A stretch of DNA of 64,000 nt from Brevipalpus yothersi (GCA_003956705.1 QZCP01000031.1:3248-67247); one strand, 5' to 3'. Numbered from the stretch's first letter, positions 1-13,868 are shown. Notes: a model not told the origin generated them from the sequence alone. Program-made: numbers and translations.

Positions 1-1094
1 GAGAGAGAGAGAGAGAGAGAGAGAGAGGAATTGAATAGACAAGCGGTATGTGCATGCTGAAAATTATCGGCTTTAATGATTTACGGATATGGCAATAGAG
101 ATGAAGGAGGGAGTGAGAAAGGAGAGTGAAAAAAACGAAGCATCGTAGAGATGAATTTGGAATGAGCTGAGAATACGATTATTATAAGTTATACATAATG
201 TGTCACAAGTATTCTTATAATTTTTCATATTTTCTCTCTCTCTTCTCGCTTCACTGTTGAAGTACCTGAGCTCGGTGCCGCTCGAATTCACTTCTCTCTC
301 TCTCTCTCTCTCTCTCTCTTGGGCTCTTTTCTCAGATAGAGTGAGAATCTTGAGATCGATGAAGGAAAAGTGAATGGTACAGATAATCTAAAAATATGAT
401 CACTTGCGTTCATCGGTGCAAGTATGTTCAGGCTATTTTTCATGATGAGAGGCGATATATTCTTTCTCTCACTTGAGAGAGAGAGAGAGAGAGAGAAGTA
501 AGAAGAAAAAATTCTTCTCTCTCTCTAGTCGAGTAGAAAGTAATCGCAAATCAATCGCATGTCGAAGGCGATGTGGTCGGCACTGCATGAGTAAGCAATG
601 GCCTGGAAGATATGATTTTTATTATAATTGAGAGCGGTGAATGAGTTAGCGCGCGAAAAAATATTTGAACAACAACGTCAGCAGCAGTGATAGAAAGAAA
701 GAAAGAAAAAAAGAAAGAGGGTAGCGACATGCAAGGCACCGGTCCAGTCGTCAAGTGAAGGAATAGCATGAAAGTATTTGGGAAAAAAAGTAAGAGAAGA
801 AGTTTCGAAGTGTGTGCATATATCATGAATACTTTTCGAAAAGAGGGAGAGAGAGACTGAAAGAAAGAAAGTGAGAGAGAGAGAGATTTTATGACGACAA
901 CGAGGACAGCGGGTAGTGGCCAGATCACATCAGAAGAATTGAAGGTGATCTGGTGAATGAATTATGAAGGAATAGTTCATATAAACATATATACACACAC
1001 ACACACATTCCAAACGGGTTCGCATGATTTGAGGAACAATTCTTCAAAACGAAAGGGAAAGCTAACGATATATCGACTGAAATGCTTTTTTTTC

Positions 1095-1097
<3 letters not shown>

Positions 1098-1165
<68 letters not shown>
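1098..1165. repeat. (CT)n microsatellite, 68 bp
   Basis: Pure CT dinucleotide run on the plus strand, preceded by a T-rich stretch. It creates spurious S-L / R-E open frames on both strands. Confidence 0.97.
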
Positions 1166-1168
<3 letters not shown>

Positions 1169-3011
1169 TTCTTTTTTTCGAACGTATTTCACGGATCAAA
1201 AGGTTTTCGCATTATTTTTCTCGATTGTGAAAAATTCTAATCCTGGGATATAAGGTGGGAGGAGGGGAAGGTGGAGGTGGAGGAAATCGAAGAGGAAACC
1301 CTGTACACTTCGAATTGAAGTTTGAATATGTGTATGAGAGAGAGATGTCAGTATTGGGTCGTTCAACTTTTTATTCATCCGTTTCGAAGTTCCAATGTGT
1401 ATGTATTGGTACCTGTATCGTTGGTTTTGACGATAGTTTCGACTTCTTTAATCAAACACACACACTCACTCACACAGAATTGATGAAAGAATTTTATAGA
1501 TATATATATATGTATTCAAAATGAGAATGAAATAAAATGAGATGAAAAAAAGAGCAGGAAAATTCTACCATTTTTTTATTCCTACATGATGGAACAATTA
1601 TTTCTTGGAAAATTTTTTCTCCTATTCTCTTCCACTTTTTTTTCATCCATTATATTGAATCGATTCCTTCTTCTTCTCTCAGCTTTTTTTTGCTGCCTCT
1701 CTTTTCATACCTTAATACTTTAACTACACTTTCATTGTCCAAGTATGGCAAGTTTGGTCAAATACAAAAGCGAAATCATATCGATATATGTGTGATTTGT
1801 TCAAGCATTCTATCATGAACAATATATATATATAAATGATTGCCATTGATGTTCCCAATCACAAGCGTGATTCGGTTCATGGTAAAAGGGATGAATGATG
1901 ATGATCCCCATAATGAAATAGAAATTCTCATTAATGGAAGAGTGTAAAAGAAAGAGAAAGTAAAACAAATAGCCAATAGCTTGACCACAATAATAGGGAA
2001 AGGCTTCAATCATAGTTCAGCTCAAATAACACAACAACAGCAAATCAATATCCATTTGAGGCCCATTAATTAACATACAATGTGACAATCAGCCTTCAGG
2101 GCAGTCTATCATTTAGGCAGAATAGAGAATGTTTTTATAGGCATGCATACACACTTACACTTAAATTATCAATATGGACAAGATCAAGTGTGTGTGTGTA
2201 CCTCATTATTCAGTGGAACACTAATTTATACATGTATACACACACCTCTTAAGCGACAACAAGTTCATTTTGAGGCTAGAAAGCAAATATTGTGACAGTG
2301 AAACTGTTGGAAGAAAAAGAATATACACCTTTTCTCAACGAAAATTAATACATATTTGCTTCTGTGTTTAATTTCACATGTGTACACATAGGAACATGTA
2401 CCCATATATTCTTCAAGAGTAACAAAAGTCAATGGAAAAAAATGCCTGAGCATATAAAGAAAACCTCATGTTCACAATTTTTGAAAAGCAGAGAAAAAGT
2501 TTCTACCAATTTGTTACCTGCAAAATCAGCCCTCAGGTTATTGGTGAGAGGATGAACAGCGAGGAGCAATCAGGAGGGGTCCCATAAGCAAAACTTCATA
2601 TACACAGGTAAAGAGAGAGAGAGAGAGAAAACTTGAGGAGGAAAAGCATATATACAATGGCCTATGGACGAAGAAGAAAAGGTGAAAAGAAAAGAAGATT
2701 AACTGTGTGTGTGCTTGTGTCTGTTTAAGGCCCCTAAAGAGACAGTAAGAATGATTTTTTTTGAAGTGTAAGTGAAAGTAGAGATCTGTTGAAAGTGAAA
2801 GTAGGGCCACATTCAAAAACTGTCATCAAAACATCAATAAGTTCACGTTTAACGTGGCAAACTTTTTCACTATGGTGTCAATACTGGTTCAAGATAAAAG
2901 AGTTAAGCTCATAGGACACACATAGGGTATAGAATTTATGGTTCACATGTGTATGTGTGTCGAATTTTTGAGCTCTTTATCTTAACATTGTCCCAGTTAA
3001 ACTAACGAGAG

Positions 3012-3015
<4 letters not shown>

Positions 3016-3058
<43 letters not shown>
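3016..3058. repeat. (GA)n microsatellite, 43 bp
   Basis: GA run on the plus strand. A CT run lies about 290 bp further on (3351-3385), so the two are in inverted orientation. Confidence 0.97.
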
Positions 3059-3062
<4 letters not shown>

Positions 3063-3347
3063 ATATTGATCATTTCACTTTGTTTACTGATGAGAATGTC
3101 TTTTGGTTTTATTCATTGGCTTCTAGGGTAGTGATTATATTTTTGCCCTGGTCCCAAACATTTTGGCCACTCTTATGTCTGGTCAGGGGAATGAGAACAC
3201 AACGACTTGTATGTGTGCCCAAAAAGAAATATCCTCTGGCAGAACACGAGGAGGTAGTATGGGGAGAGCAAAAAAAAGAGAATCTCTCTGGAAGATCCTA
3301 GGAAAGTGACCTGTTCACCTTTGGGCAGACAAGTTTGTCCAGGTAGA

Positions 3348-3388
<41 letters not shown>

Positions 3389-3978
3389 GTGTACCCAAGA
3401 GAGAGTGAAAGATAAACTGATCTGCTCCAGGCTTATGAGAGATGAGTATGGTGTGGCTGGTTGATGAGGAGAAGGACAAAAGGGAGTTGCGAATAGTTGA
3501 GAAAATTTTTCTCAGGCCAACCAGAACGAGAATCATCATGATATGTACTCTTCCTTCCTTCTTTTTCTTCTCTATCTACCCAAACTTTTATATATATATT
3601 GGGTAAACCAAAATAATCTACAAAACATCAACAGCTTGTCACTGTGTGAACAAGCATGAGTAGAAGGCATTCAAGTATACCCAGTAAGTGAAAGCATGAA
3701 CGACAGTTATCGGTTGTAGTAGTAGCTGTTGTTGCTGAAGAAGAAGAAGAAACAGTCCAAGAAAACATCAAATATGGGCCAAACTTTTTTTTCTCATTCG
3801 AAACTTCTGCTACATTCTCAACTACTACTGTCTTCCTCACTTTTTACATTTTTTGGTCTAAAAAAACAATTAAGGGGGCTTTTTTTCTATTCTTCTTCTT
3901 CAGAACCTTTTTATCTATCTTCTAGCCAAAAAGCGGTGGCAAAAGAGAGAGAAGTGAAGTGACAAAAGAATGCTTATT

Positions 3979-4044
<66 letters not shown>
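3979..4044. repeat. (GA)n microsatellite, 66 bp
   Basis: Uninterrupted GA run, about 370 bp from the donor site of Dll exon 2. Confidence 0.97.
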
Positions 4045-4049
<5 letters not shown>

Positions 4050-4411
4050 GAATTAGGTGAAAGTGTTTTACCGGTTGATGGTAAGAAGTTTGGGGAAGTG
4101 AAGAATGAAAAGTGAACGTATGTGTGTATGAGAGAGATATCGGAAGAAGAACAAGAATGAATGGAATGAATTTTTGAAGTGAAAATTATCGAACAAGTGG
4201 AAGTAAAATAAATGGACCGAAGTGAAAAAACGTATGGCTAATAGATATGTGTAGGCACATTTTTATCTGATAAGAAAATAAAAATCATATTTCCACAATT
4301 AGATGATAATGATGGCCATGGTTTGTCCATGTGGACAGTGGATGAAAGTTTATGAAGAGAGAAAGATGCAAATAAATGCAATAAATGCAATAAATGATAT
4401 GTCTGTCTTAC

Positions 4412-4706
4412 CTGAGTTTGAGTCAATCCTAAGGATGCTGCGAGCTCTGCTCGCTCAGGTAAAGCTAAGTATTGAGTTCGCTGGAAACGACGATTAAGTT
4501 GCTGAAGCTGTAGACTTGAATATATTGTTCGAGGTTTCCGAGATTTTTTACTTTTACCATTAACCCGACTTATCTGATCTTCTAGACCAGATTTATCTAT
4601 TGGTAAATCATGTGAAAAAAAAGGAAGAGAGAGAGAATGCCAATTGAGATGAGAGGATAAACAAATGAGGTCTCAAAAGATTATCACACAAGATTAACTT
4701 TGGCGC

Positions 4707-4762
<56 letters not shown>

Positions 4763-5244
4763 TTTTGGGACTAAAAGGTTCACTAAATACTCATATTCCT
4801 TTAGGTCCTGGGGAAAGAAGATGTGTATTCTGGTACACAGGTGTGAAAAGCTTTTCTTACTAGGTCACACACAAATATATGATGGAAAGAGGAATGTTTC
4901 TGTCTGGATTGACTGATTGAGCATTGCATATCTGATATCCATATGTGAGTGTGTAGGGTGCAATATGCAATCCATAATTTTTGAAACTTACCATCTCTGG
5001 GTGGTGTTGGACACGGTGGACAAGGAGTTAAATTTGGTTGATATGAGCTAAGATATGAGTGTCCAGCATGATGTGAATAAGGTGTATTGTGTAATGGTGA
5101 ATTGTTCATAGGTGTAAAAGGATATCCACTCAGTGATCTAGATGCTTGCGCTTGGCCGAAAGCATCATGTGAACCTTGATACGATGAACTAATTGTGGAA
5201 TATGCTTGATGATGGGGTAACGATAATTGTTGCTGTAGATCCAT
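4412..5244 (-). CDS. Dll: Distal-less homeobox protein, two exons, 3' end not in window
   Basis: This is a homeodomain transcription factor of the Distal-less/Dlx class, which in arthropods specifies distal appendages. Exon A (5244..4992) encodes an N-terminal part with Y-P-F-T-P-M and a Ser/Tyr/Pro-rich stretch typical of Dll. It ends in G|GTAAG (phase 1). Exon B (4596..4412) follows an AATAG acceptor and reads R-V-N-G-K-S-K-K, then the homeodomain start R-K-P-R-T-I-Y-S-S-L-Q-L-Q-Q-L-N, up to L-T-Q-T-Q. It stops at a donor exactly between homeodomain residues 44 and 45, the classic Dll/Dlx intron position. The recognition helix exon was not found. The ATG at 5244 is the first start in this exon. 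However, the codons just upstream read K-N-A-F before M-D-L-Q-Q, which resembles Dll K-S-A-F-V-E-L-Q-Q, so the true start may be in an upstream exon joined at about 5256. Confidence 0.92.
4710..4759. repeat. (GA)n microsatellite, 50 bp, in Dll intron
   Basis: GA run inside the 395 bp intron between the two recognised Dll exons. On the transcribed (minus) strand it reads as a pyrimidine CT run about 110 bp before the exon B acceptor. Confidence 0.95.
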
Positions 5245-5927
5245 GAAAGCATTCTTATATTCATATATTCAAAGATGTAGATGAAAAACAACGATGAACG
5301 ATGTTATTTGCATGTGGGATGAGAGAGGTGAGAGAGGTGAGGTGGTTGAAGAACGAGAAGAGAGATGAGTGGAAGAAAAAATTCGTAATAATATTGTCAA
5401 TAATTATAATCAATGGTGACCGGCAAAAAAAATCGTTGAATGATGCAAATTATATTAATAAGCTGAAAAAGTGAGAAAGAGCGAAAAGATAATGATAATA
5501 AGTTTCACGCCGTGAATATGCACACACACACACACACACAATTCGTAGAAGTTAATTCGAATGTATACACACTTCTCAAGAGCGATAAGCAAAATGGAAT
5601 GAAAAACACATTCACATTTGCTTGAAAGAAGAATAAGCAACTGAAACGGATCTTCAGCCTCTCAAAGGTATCTCTCTCTCCTCCATTCTCAAAGATCTCA
5701 CTCATCTTCTCTCTCTTTCTCTTTCTCTCTCTTTCCACGTTCAAGTATCTCCTCCTACTTTCCACTTCTACCAAGGCATCATGGATCCGCCTCCTCTCCA
5801 TACTCTACACCAATCAATGTAGCTCCATTCCATTCGCTTTCAACTCTATAACTTAACTTTACTCTCTTTCTTTCTCATTTTTTCCTCTCTCTCTTTCTCT
5901 TTCTTTCTTTCTCCCCCTCGATGTAGT

Positions 5928-5971
<44 letters not shown>

Positions 5972-6110
5972 CAGAAGAATACATATATCTATGTATACGA
6001 GCATGGAGGTCTTAGGAAGGCGGAATTGGAAGAAAAAAGGGGTGAGCATGGAAGATGAGCTATATTGGATGGCGGCAAAGCTATATATATTTTTTTCCTA
6101 GGAGAAAAAC

Positions 6111-6142
<32 letters not shown>

Positions 6143-6286
6143 CGCGTAAGGATGACTGAAAGTATGTGTGCGTATGGATGGTAAAGGAGTGAGTTTTGGG
6201 AATATGTTGTTACCGGCGGCCGATGATCGGCTTGTCGAATCGAAGTGAGGAGAAAGTTGATGAATATTGAGTTGAGGTCACTTATT

Positions 6287-6289
<3 letters not shown>

Positions 6290-6329
<40 letters not shown>
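6290..6329. repeat. (CT)n microsatellite, 40 bp
   Basis: CT run that continues imperfectly to about 6357. Confidence 0.95.
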
Positions 6330-6332
<3 letters not shown>

Positions 6333-6719
6333 TCTCTCTCTTTCTCTCTCTCTCTTTATACTATTGAAGAAGGCAGTAAAGCTGTCTGGATTTTTGGGTA
6401 AAGAAGGTGTATTCGCACGGCCACACTGGCAAAACCTTCTTCTGGGGCAAAGGAGGCTGACAGCGTGCTGTGTGTGCGGACACTTGGTGGCCTCAAGCGG
6501 GACCTGAGAAAAAAGGCTCGCGGGATTGTGTGGCGCGAATTGTAAGAAAGAGAGAGAGAGAGAAAGTAAGAAAGAGGGAGAGAGAGAGACATGGATAACC
6601 GTAGCAAAAGATGAGCTCATCTCTCTCACTTTCACTTTATCACCAGCCATAATGAGTATTCGATTTGTATTGGTGTCGATGACGGCGGCCATGGTGTTTC
6701 TATTTTCACAATTGATGAG

Positions 6720-6721
<2 letters not shown>

Positions 6722-6775
<54 letters not shown>
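6722..6775. repeat. (CT)n microsatellite, 54 bp
   Basis: Uninterrupted CT run on the plus strand. Confidence 0.97.
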
Positions 6776-6776
<1 letters not shown>

Positions 6777-8212
6777 ACTCGAAAATAGACTAACTTTTCT
6801 CAAGTCATTGATTAAAGCCAAGTAGAAGAGCTTAACTTTCGCTTTCGGATCTACCTTGTCTCTCTCTTCTTCCTTCCTCCTCCTCGTGAGGAGGACTAGC
6901 CATGAAGAGAAAGAAGATGAAAAAGAAAGACGAGCTCTCATTTAGCCATCCTCCCAAACAGTGCCTCGTTGATGGCTTCAGTATATTGACTGTATATATA
7001 TGTGTGTGGCTTTCAGAATGACCTGAGGCCTATTCACGGGAACAAATCGACAGAGAAATACAATGCCGCTAACTGTGTGTGTATACACACATTTACCAAG
7101 CAATGAAAGCAAATACAGAAGATTGAGAGAAGGAAAGAAAGTAGAAGAGAAAGAGAGAAAAGAAAGTGATTGACTTCATCGTTCGCTCGTTTTATGAAGC
7201 AAAGAGCGCCAATTCCAGCAACTTAACTGTCACAATATTTGCCTTTTTCTCACGAACCACACACATATACTCATATACAAACCAACAACTAAACAACAAC
7301 TGAGGCCCTTGGAAGAAGAATTTTTTTCTCTCTCCTTCTTTTATTCTCACTCTTCAATACAAATATTCTCTCTCTCTCTTCATTTTATTTGGGTAACAAT
7401 TTAGGGTAGAAGAATGAGAGAAAATATAATGAAAAACTTACATGACCACAATCACATCATTCCATAAGGTTGCACACTCTTTTGTTCATTTTATACACTA
7501 TTCTTACCAGATGATGTAGTTTTGTCTCTCTCTCTCTCTCTCTCTTTCTCTCTTTTCTTTCTTTCTCTTTCTCAGAGGCTCTTTTACCTGAGGATGGAAA
7601 AGCATTATCAATAGTTTTGTATCCGATTAGTGTGGATGTGTCTGTGTGTGTGCTCCTCACTTTGGCCTTAAGGTATGAGATTTGTCTGATCAGCACAAAC
7701 GAACACAGATGAAAGAGAGAAAATTATCCTCAAAAAAGGAAGAAGAAAAACTTTTGGTGAACGATAATTCTAATGAGGTATGCCCCTCAAGTTTCCGTAC
7801 CTGAATTATTATCAAATTAAACCGAAAAAATTTAACAATTCATCTTCAACTTTCCCCAAATAGCTAGCATTGTTTTTCTACTCTCATAACATTTCAGTAC
7901 TTCCTACTAGCTATTCTCAGATCAGTGGCAATTCGACATTTTACTCTCTCTTCTCTTAGGCCATAAGTAAGCCAGTCAGTGTGTGTGTGAGAGAGAGAGA
8001 GAGAAAAGGAAGAATATGGTAGAAAGTAGCTCAATGAGAGACTGATTTTTTTGGAGAGAAAAAAATGAAGATGATGAGTATAATGATGACGAGCGGCCGT
8101 TGTAATGATCCGTTTCCGATTCCTCTCATGTCGGCATGCGGGCGCGCGAAAAACTGTAGGTTCAGATAATTCCATAGTTCTGATGGGCAATTAGCACGTA
8201 GACGTACGATTG

Positions 8213-8268
<56 letters not shown>
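8213..8268. repeat. (CT)n microsatellite, 56 bp
   Basis: CT run about 60 bp downstream of a CpG-rich patch at 8092-8150. Confidence 0.97.
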
Positions 8269-8270
<2 letters not shown>

Positions 8271-9400
8271 GAGACTGCATGCTACTTCAATACCAGAGGG
8301 CTTGGTTAGGTTGAGACAATTTTTCCATCTTACTTCACTTAAAAATTTTCTGAAGAAAGAGGAGAAATTTTCTTCCTGTCTCACTATTTTTCCATCATTT
8401 TATGAGCATTCCAATCATTTTCGAGATACCGCCATCAATGGAAGTTATGATCAGAGAGACACATCTATACCTACATAAACATGATGCTTGAAGATTCTTC
8501 ATCTTCTCATCATTTATGAGCTGAATGATTGAAGGGATGCTTATTTCCGCTGGACTCTATGTGATGGACCACAAGGGTATCTCAACCCTTCTGTTTCACG
8601 TAGCTAAAATATCTCGCCTCATAAAATAAAACATCAATTTTTCTTGTGTGGACAATCTAATTTGTGAACTTTCTCTCTCTCCTATTATTTTTATTATTAG
8701 TATCAGAAATTCATTGTTTTTACGAGTGTGAATGTACGGGAAGAAGTTTTCACAATTTTGTGATACAAAACGGAGAGAGAGAGAGCAATAATACAGGGGA
8801 AAGTTCTGTATCAGATGCTCAAGTGCTCAATTAGTGTGTCTCCAGAGAAATCTGCCAATATATTTTCTGAGTAATCTGAAATATATTGGTATGAAATGAT
8901 TTTTGAATAGCATCCTAGAATCGTAAAAATGATACACAGGAAATGTGAATGGTTCCTTTTCACAAGAATTTCTTACCTTCTCTCAAATTGCCATGTAAAA
9001 TTCTTTCTTCTAAATGTTTTCCAACCATAATCTTGCAACGATGCATTGAAGAAAAATTTTGATTCCTGAAGGGCTCCACTCAGAAGCTCTTGTGAGAATG
9101 AATTGATCAGAGACTTTAAATGAAAAAAATGTTGATCAATACTATTTTTCATTCTTTTTCCAACTCAATCTGATTGAATCTTTTATAAACTGACTCTAAA
9201 AAGTCTCAACTAGCAAGAAACAGGGTATAGAGTATCTGATACACTGTTTGGTAGCCCCATTATCAACATTTGTTTTATTCATTCTAGATTCGAAGAATTC
9301 ATCTTCAAGAGCATATTTGAATAGCAAGAATGATGCATAATCAAAAAGATGTAGAAGATCACTTGAACTTATCGGATGAATCCACATCCTTTTGCTATAA

Positions 9401-9405
<5 letters not shown>

Positions 9406-9449
<44 letters not shown>
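9406..9449. repeat. (CT)n microsatellite, 44 bp
   Basis: CT run. A second CT run (9537-9575) follows 88 bp later in the same orientation. Confidence 0.97.
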
Positions 9450-9450
<1 letters not shown>

Positions 9451-9535
9451 TTCATTCTCACTGTATGTATGGTCCATTCATTCATTCGATTCATGATCAG
9501 GGGCATAAACATCGATTGACTTTTGGAAAATTTTT

Positions 9536-9578
<43 letters not shown>

Positions 9579-11277
9579 CTTATTTTTCCTTCTCTCCCTT
9601 TCCATCTCTTATTCCTCTTCATCTTTTTCATCTTCTTCTTTCTTTTCTTTTTCTCTCCATCATCTTCTCTCTCAATGCTCAGCGATGAGAGTAAGCACAG
9701 TACCAGGGCGTGTGTATGTCTGTTTATATCCATCACATATACATGTACAAGTATGTATGTGTGGGCACACAAGCGTGTATAGGCTTAAGAATCACGACGT
9801 GATTCATGATGAAGAGTAATCATGTACCATGATTCAAAATCTGTTTCGTTCTCTCTCTCTCTTTATCTATCTTTTCACTCTCTTCCTATTGAAACTTCTC
9901 ACTTTGACTACTTGGAAAATTTCAACTACCTGCACCACTGTTTAAAGGTATAGTACTGGAATACAAGATCACGATGACTGGTCATACTCTTTTATCGTCA
10001 CCAGCACGGAGAACGTGATCAAAGTCAATTGAGTGGCCATTTTTCTTCTCATATTTTCTCTTTAAGCCTAACATGAAATCATCAGATAGAAGAAGAAGAG
10101 AGTATAGAAGAAGAGCATCAAGATGAGGATGGGTTGAAAGAGAGAGGGAGATGAGATACATGACTGAATGTTTACTTGAATTTTTTTATCCATAAAATCA
10201 CCCAAACTTTATCGATCATTCGCCTCTCTTTCTCTCTTTCTCTTTTTCTCTCTTCCAATTCCAATTTAGAAAGCTAGTTGCTCTTGAACCCATTCCTGCT
10301 GATCATAAATTCAGATACAAATTATACCTATTATCAGTCCACCCACATAGCTGTACACAGAGCTAAATGAGCATGTAGAAGATTGGTCAACATAATGATG
10401 ATCTACAATCTGGAAAATTCATTCAATCAGATTCAGAGTCTTGAAATCATCAGCAAAAGAGATAAAACTGGCAACTTTTGTAACAGTCTTACTTGAATTT
10501 TGACATGTACTTATTGTTACTGCCTATTATGGGACAGCCTGCATAATTTCAACAGTAAGTAAGTGCATTTTCTCATGTGACCATATTTTTGGAAGTCAGG
10601 TACAATTTGTTCATCACTCCGCACAGTGATACAGTGTAGAAAAAAGAAGAGTAAAGGGAAAAAGCAAAACGAGTGAAGATGAAGAAAAGAGATGATGATC
10701 TTGAAAAGTGGTAAATCTCTATACATGTAGTCATAAATAATAGTAATAATAAGATATCTCTCTCTTCTCTCTTCTCTCTCTAACACACAAACATTTCTCA
10801 CGAGCTTGAGAATGAGATAAGAGGTAGCAAAAGAGAGAAAGAAAGAGAGAGAGAATAATTCACACACATAAGGTAAGTTGCCTTGCTGATTAAAAAAGGT
10901 GAAAAGTAATTTCAAGAAAGTATCACATTTTAGCACCTAAACTATGAAAGGCATAAAATTTTTTCTCTTCATATGCATAACGCATTGTGCTCACTTTCTC
11001 TCTGTGTTCAACTCTTGATGAATAAATCTGTACTCACATACACAAATAATAATGATAATAGTAATAATAATAATTATCATCATGTCTCTTTCTTCTAATT
11101 CTAATCATTTACCAACCGATTAATCTTTGAACTTGAAGAATGTACCAAACATTATTGGATAATCGTTGGGCAATTTATGTTAGTAGTGTAAGTGTAAATG
11201 TTGACGCTTCACGCCAATAGTAAAGCAAGAGAGTGAGAGAGAAAATTATCTCTCAATGAATGAACATGAATGAATAT

Positions 11278-11280
<3 letters not shown>

Positions 11281-11346
<66 letters not shown>
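11281..11346. repeat. (CT)n microsatellite, 66 bp
   Basis: Pure CT run. It is the left half of an inverted pair with the GA run at 11460-11533. Confidence 0.97.
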
Positions 11347-11349
<3 letters not shown>

Positions 11350-11455
11350 TTTCATGAGCTTTTCCGGTCAAGCCCTTCGATTACTCTACTAGCATCATGA
11401 TAATGAGGTGATGAATCTGATCATTCTTAAAAGTTATGATGAATGAACTTGTAGT

Positions 11456-11459
<4 letters not shown>

Positions 11460-11533
<74 letters not shown>
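11460..11533. repeat. (GA)n microsatellite, 74 bp
   Basis: The longest uninterrupted GA run in the window, 113 bp from the CT run at 11281-11346 and complementary to it. Confidence 0.97.
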
Positions 11534-11537
<4 letters not shown>

Positions 11538-13486
11538 TGCAAGAAAATGTATCAGATAGTAATCAAGAAATAGAGTGATGAGATTGGCCTGAAAGCTTAT
11601 GTTTTCCGCTTCTCATTTGGTCAGATAAGTGGGCAGAGAAACTACTTAATGTTTTTTTCTTCAATCTTCAATCCTTTTGAAAAATCTGACAGGTTGTGAA
11701 TTGTTTGAGAAGAGTGTTCAAATGAACAGTTATAAGAACGGATTATTATTGGCACGATAAATTATTGCCACACGAGATGATATGTGTATACATACATACA
11801 TACACACCTTAGGAATTGATACAAATATTTGTTTCATGATTGGAAGGACTGGAAAAAAATGATTGAAGTGACTTAAGATAAAATTCATTTTGACAAGAGT
11901 GGAACACACATTGACAATGGATATTCTCATAAAAATTGAGAAGCATCATTTTTGATAAAAAGATTTCGGATTTGCAATAATATGGTACATCTAGTCGTCC
12001 AGGAAGGGACGGCTTTCCCGATACAAAGAATTGATAAATGTATACTGATGATTGAGAAGGGAATCCAGAAGAATGAATAAGAGAGTAAAATGATCAAGGC
12101 GGTAGTATTACCTGTAGTATTGAGGTAAGAGGCTCTTAAGACAACAAGATGAGATGGAAGAATAATAAGTTTGAAAATTGAGAGTATCATTCAACTTCTA
12201 AATCGTTACCTTACCATGTAGCATGTGAGACGTGAGTGGCTATAAATTTATGAATGTAATTGCAAAAACTTGCAACATAAGTTGAGAAAGAGAAAGAGAA
12301 AGACATAACTTTCAACTATGATTTGAGAGGAGATGATTTTGTGAAGTAAAGACAAGCAACAAGAACAAGGTGAATGAAGTAAAAAGAGAAAGAGAGAGAG
12401 AGAGATAGACGTGTGCTTCCTAAACTATTATCAAGTATTTCAGATAGATATATAAGATTTTGTTAGCGTAAAAGGTATATCCGATAAAAATTGAGAATAT
12501 AATAAACTAGGGAAAAAGTTCAAAGTCTTGAAAATTTTAGGGTTCTCTCTCTCTCTCTCTCTCTCTTTCTCTTCCTCTCTCTGGATGGAATACTCACTCA
12601 TTCATTCAACCGCATACCATGGTACATGGAGAGAAATGGTTGGCTGAGCGGAGAAAGAACAAGTGAGTAGATAGAGTGCATGATGAGATAGAGGGGAGAG
12701 GGAAGAAGGCTTGAAAAATGGATTCTTCCACTTTTCAAGGAACGTCCATGGTGGGAATCAGAGCTCGAGATATGTCCATAGAAGCGGAAAACGGCTTCAA
12801 GTAGAAGAAGGAGAACGGAAAAGTGGCCTCAACTTTTTCCTCTCTCTTTCTCTTGGGATGGATTGAAAATAGCATGGAAGTGGAAAAGAATTAGAGTGTA
12901 TGAAAAAGTTAGTGGTTTGTAGTTTTGAAATTTGACATGAGAATCATGGCAATTTTGACTTCGTTCAAGCAAAATCGAAAACTGTTTTTCTTCTGATTTA
13001 CGTCCATTTCATTCATGTTTTGGCTTGGCATGAAAGATAAAGAAAGGAAAAGAGAGAGAGAGAGAAATAATTGGTGGAGAAAGAAGAAGGCGAAATATTC
13101 TTCTTCAATCATCCTTCATACAAGAATCGTTATTAACTTCATCCTCTCTCTCTCTCTCTCTTCTTTCAGGTTTCTCATTCTTTGTCTCTATTCATTTTTC
13201 TCAATGAAATTGGAAAGTCCATCACATGAAGGCTACTCTACGCACACGTACACATGCTCTATCTCCATCTCACATGCACCATTGGAATGAACATCATGAG
13301 GAAGATAATGAATAGGCAGAAAGAGAAAGAATGGATGAGCCAAAAGACAGTTAGTCGAAAAAAATGAGAAATAAAAAACAAAAAAAAGAGTGGAAAAAAG
13401 TTGCTCAAAAAGACACAGTGAAGAAGAAAGAATGATGATCAAGAAGAATTGAGACACACACACTTAAGTTAAGCTTAAGTTATTCC

Positions 13487-13489
<3 letters not shown>

Positions 13490-13539
<50 letters not shown>
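13490..13539. repeat. (GA)n microsatellite, 50 bp
   Basis: Pure GA run, opposite in orientation to the CT run at 13806-13868. Confidence 0.97.
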
Positions 13540-13802
13540 ATGAAAGATACACGCAAATTAATGAATGAAAAAGAGAAGTGAGAGGACAAAGTGAGTGATG
13601 AAGATGGGGAAGTCAAGATATACTAGAGATAGATTATGAAGTAGTAGATAAGTAGCGATATATATTCCAGTATTCACATGAAACGTTGTTCAAAGTATTT
13701 GGTCAGTTCCATGAGGAGAATGGAAAAGAGAAAAGTTTTACTCCATTCAGTTACGAATATACGTTCTGTATGTATGCAAAAAGTGCGGTCTTTGGCGTGC
13801 GA

Positions 13803-13805
<3 letters not shown>

Positions 13806-13868
<63 letters not shown>
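13806..13868. repeat. (CT)n microsatellite, 63 bp
   Basis: Pure CT run, followed by a pyrimidine-rich stretch. Confidence 0.97.

Larger units (their letters stand above)
1..4411. other. Dll intron or 3' side, no exon found
   Basis: This stretch lies downstream (minus strand) of the donor site that ends Dll exon 2, so it should be intron 2 of that gene or contain its last exon. I looked on the minus strand for the codons that complete the homeodomain (K-I-W-F-Q-N-R-R) and did not find them, so the intron probably runs past the left edge. The sequence is AT-rich with GA/CT tracts, including short ones at 1-27, 293-319 and 3351-3385. The open frames here are made of repeat or low-complexity DNA. 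Confidence 0.6.

Noticed and set aside
957..1253. Open frames rich in S-L or R-E dipeptides, here and at many similar places in 1-16 kb, 28 kb and 34 kb
   Set aside because: They are translations of (CT)n and (GA)n tracts on both strands, with no domain and no splice context.
4238..4426. Minus-strand frame starting T-Q-T-Q-V and continuing past Dll exon 2
   Set aside because: It is read-through of the donor site after homeodomain residue 44. The continuation does not encode K-I-W-F-Q-N.
5505..5801. 98-residue minus-strand frame with charged N-terminus upstream of Dll
   Set aside because: The charged part comes from a CT-rich stretch. There is no match to the known Dll N-terminal exon, and the frame has no usable splice sites.
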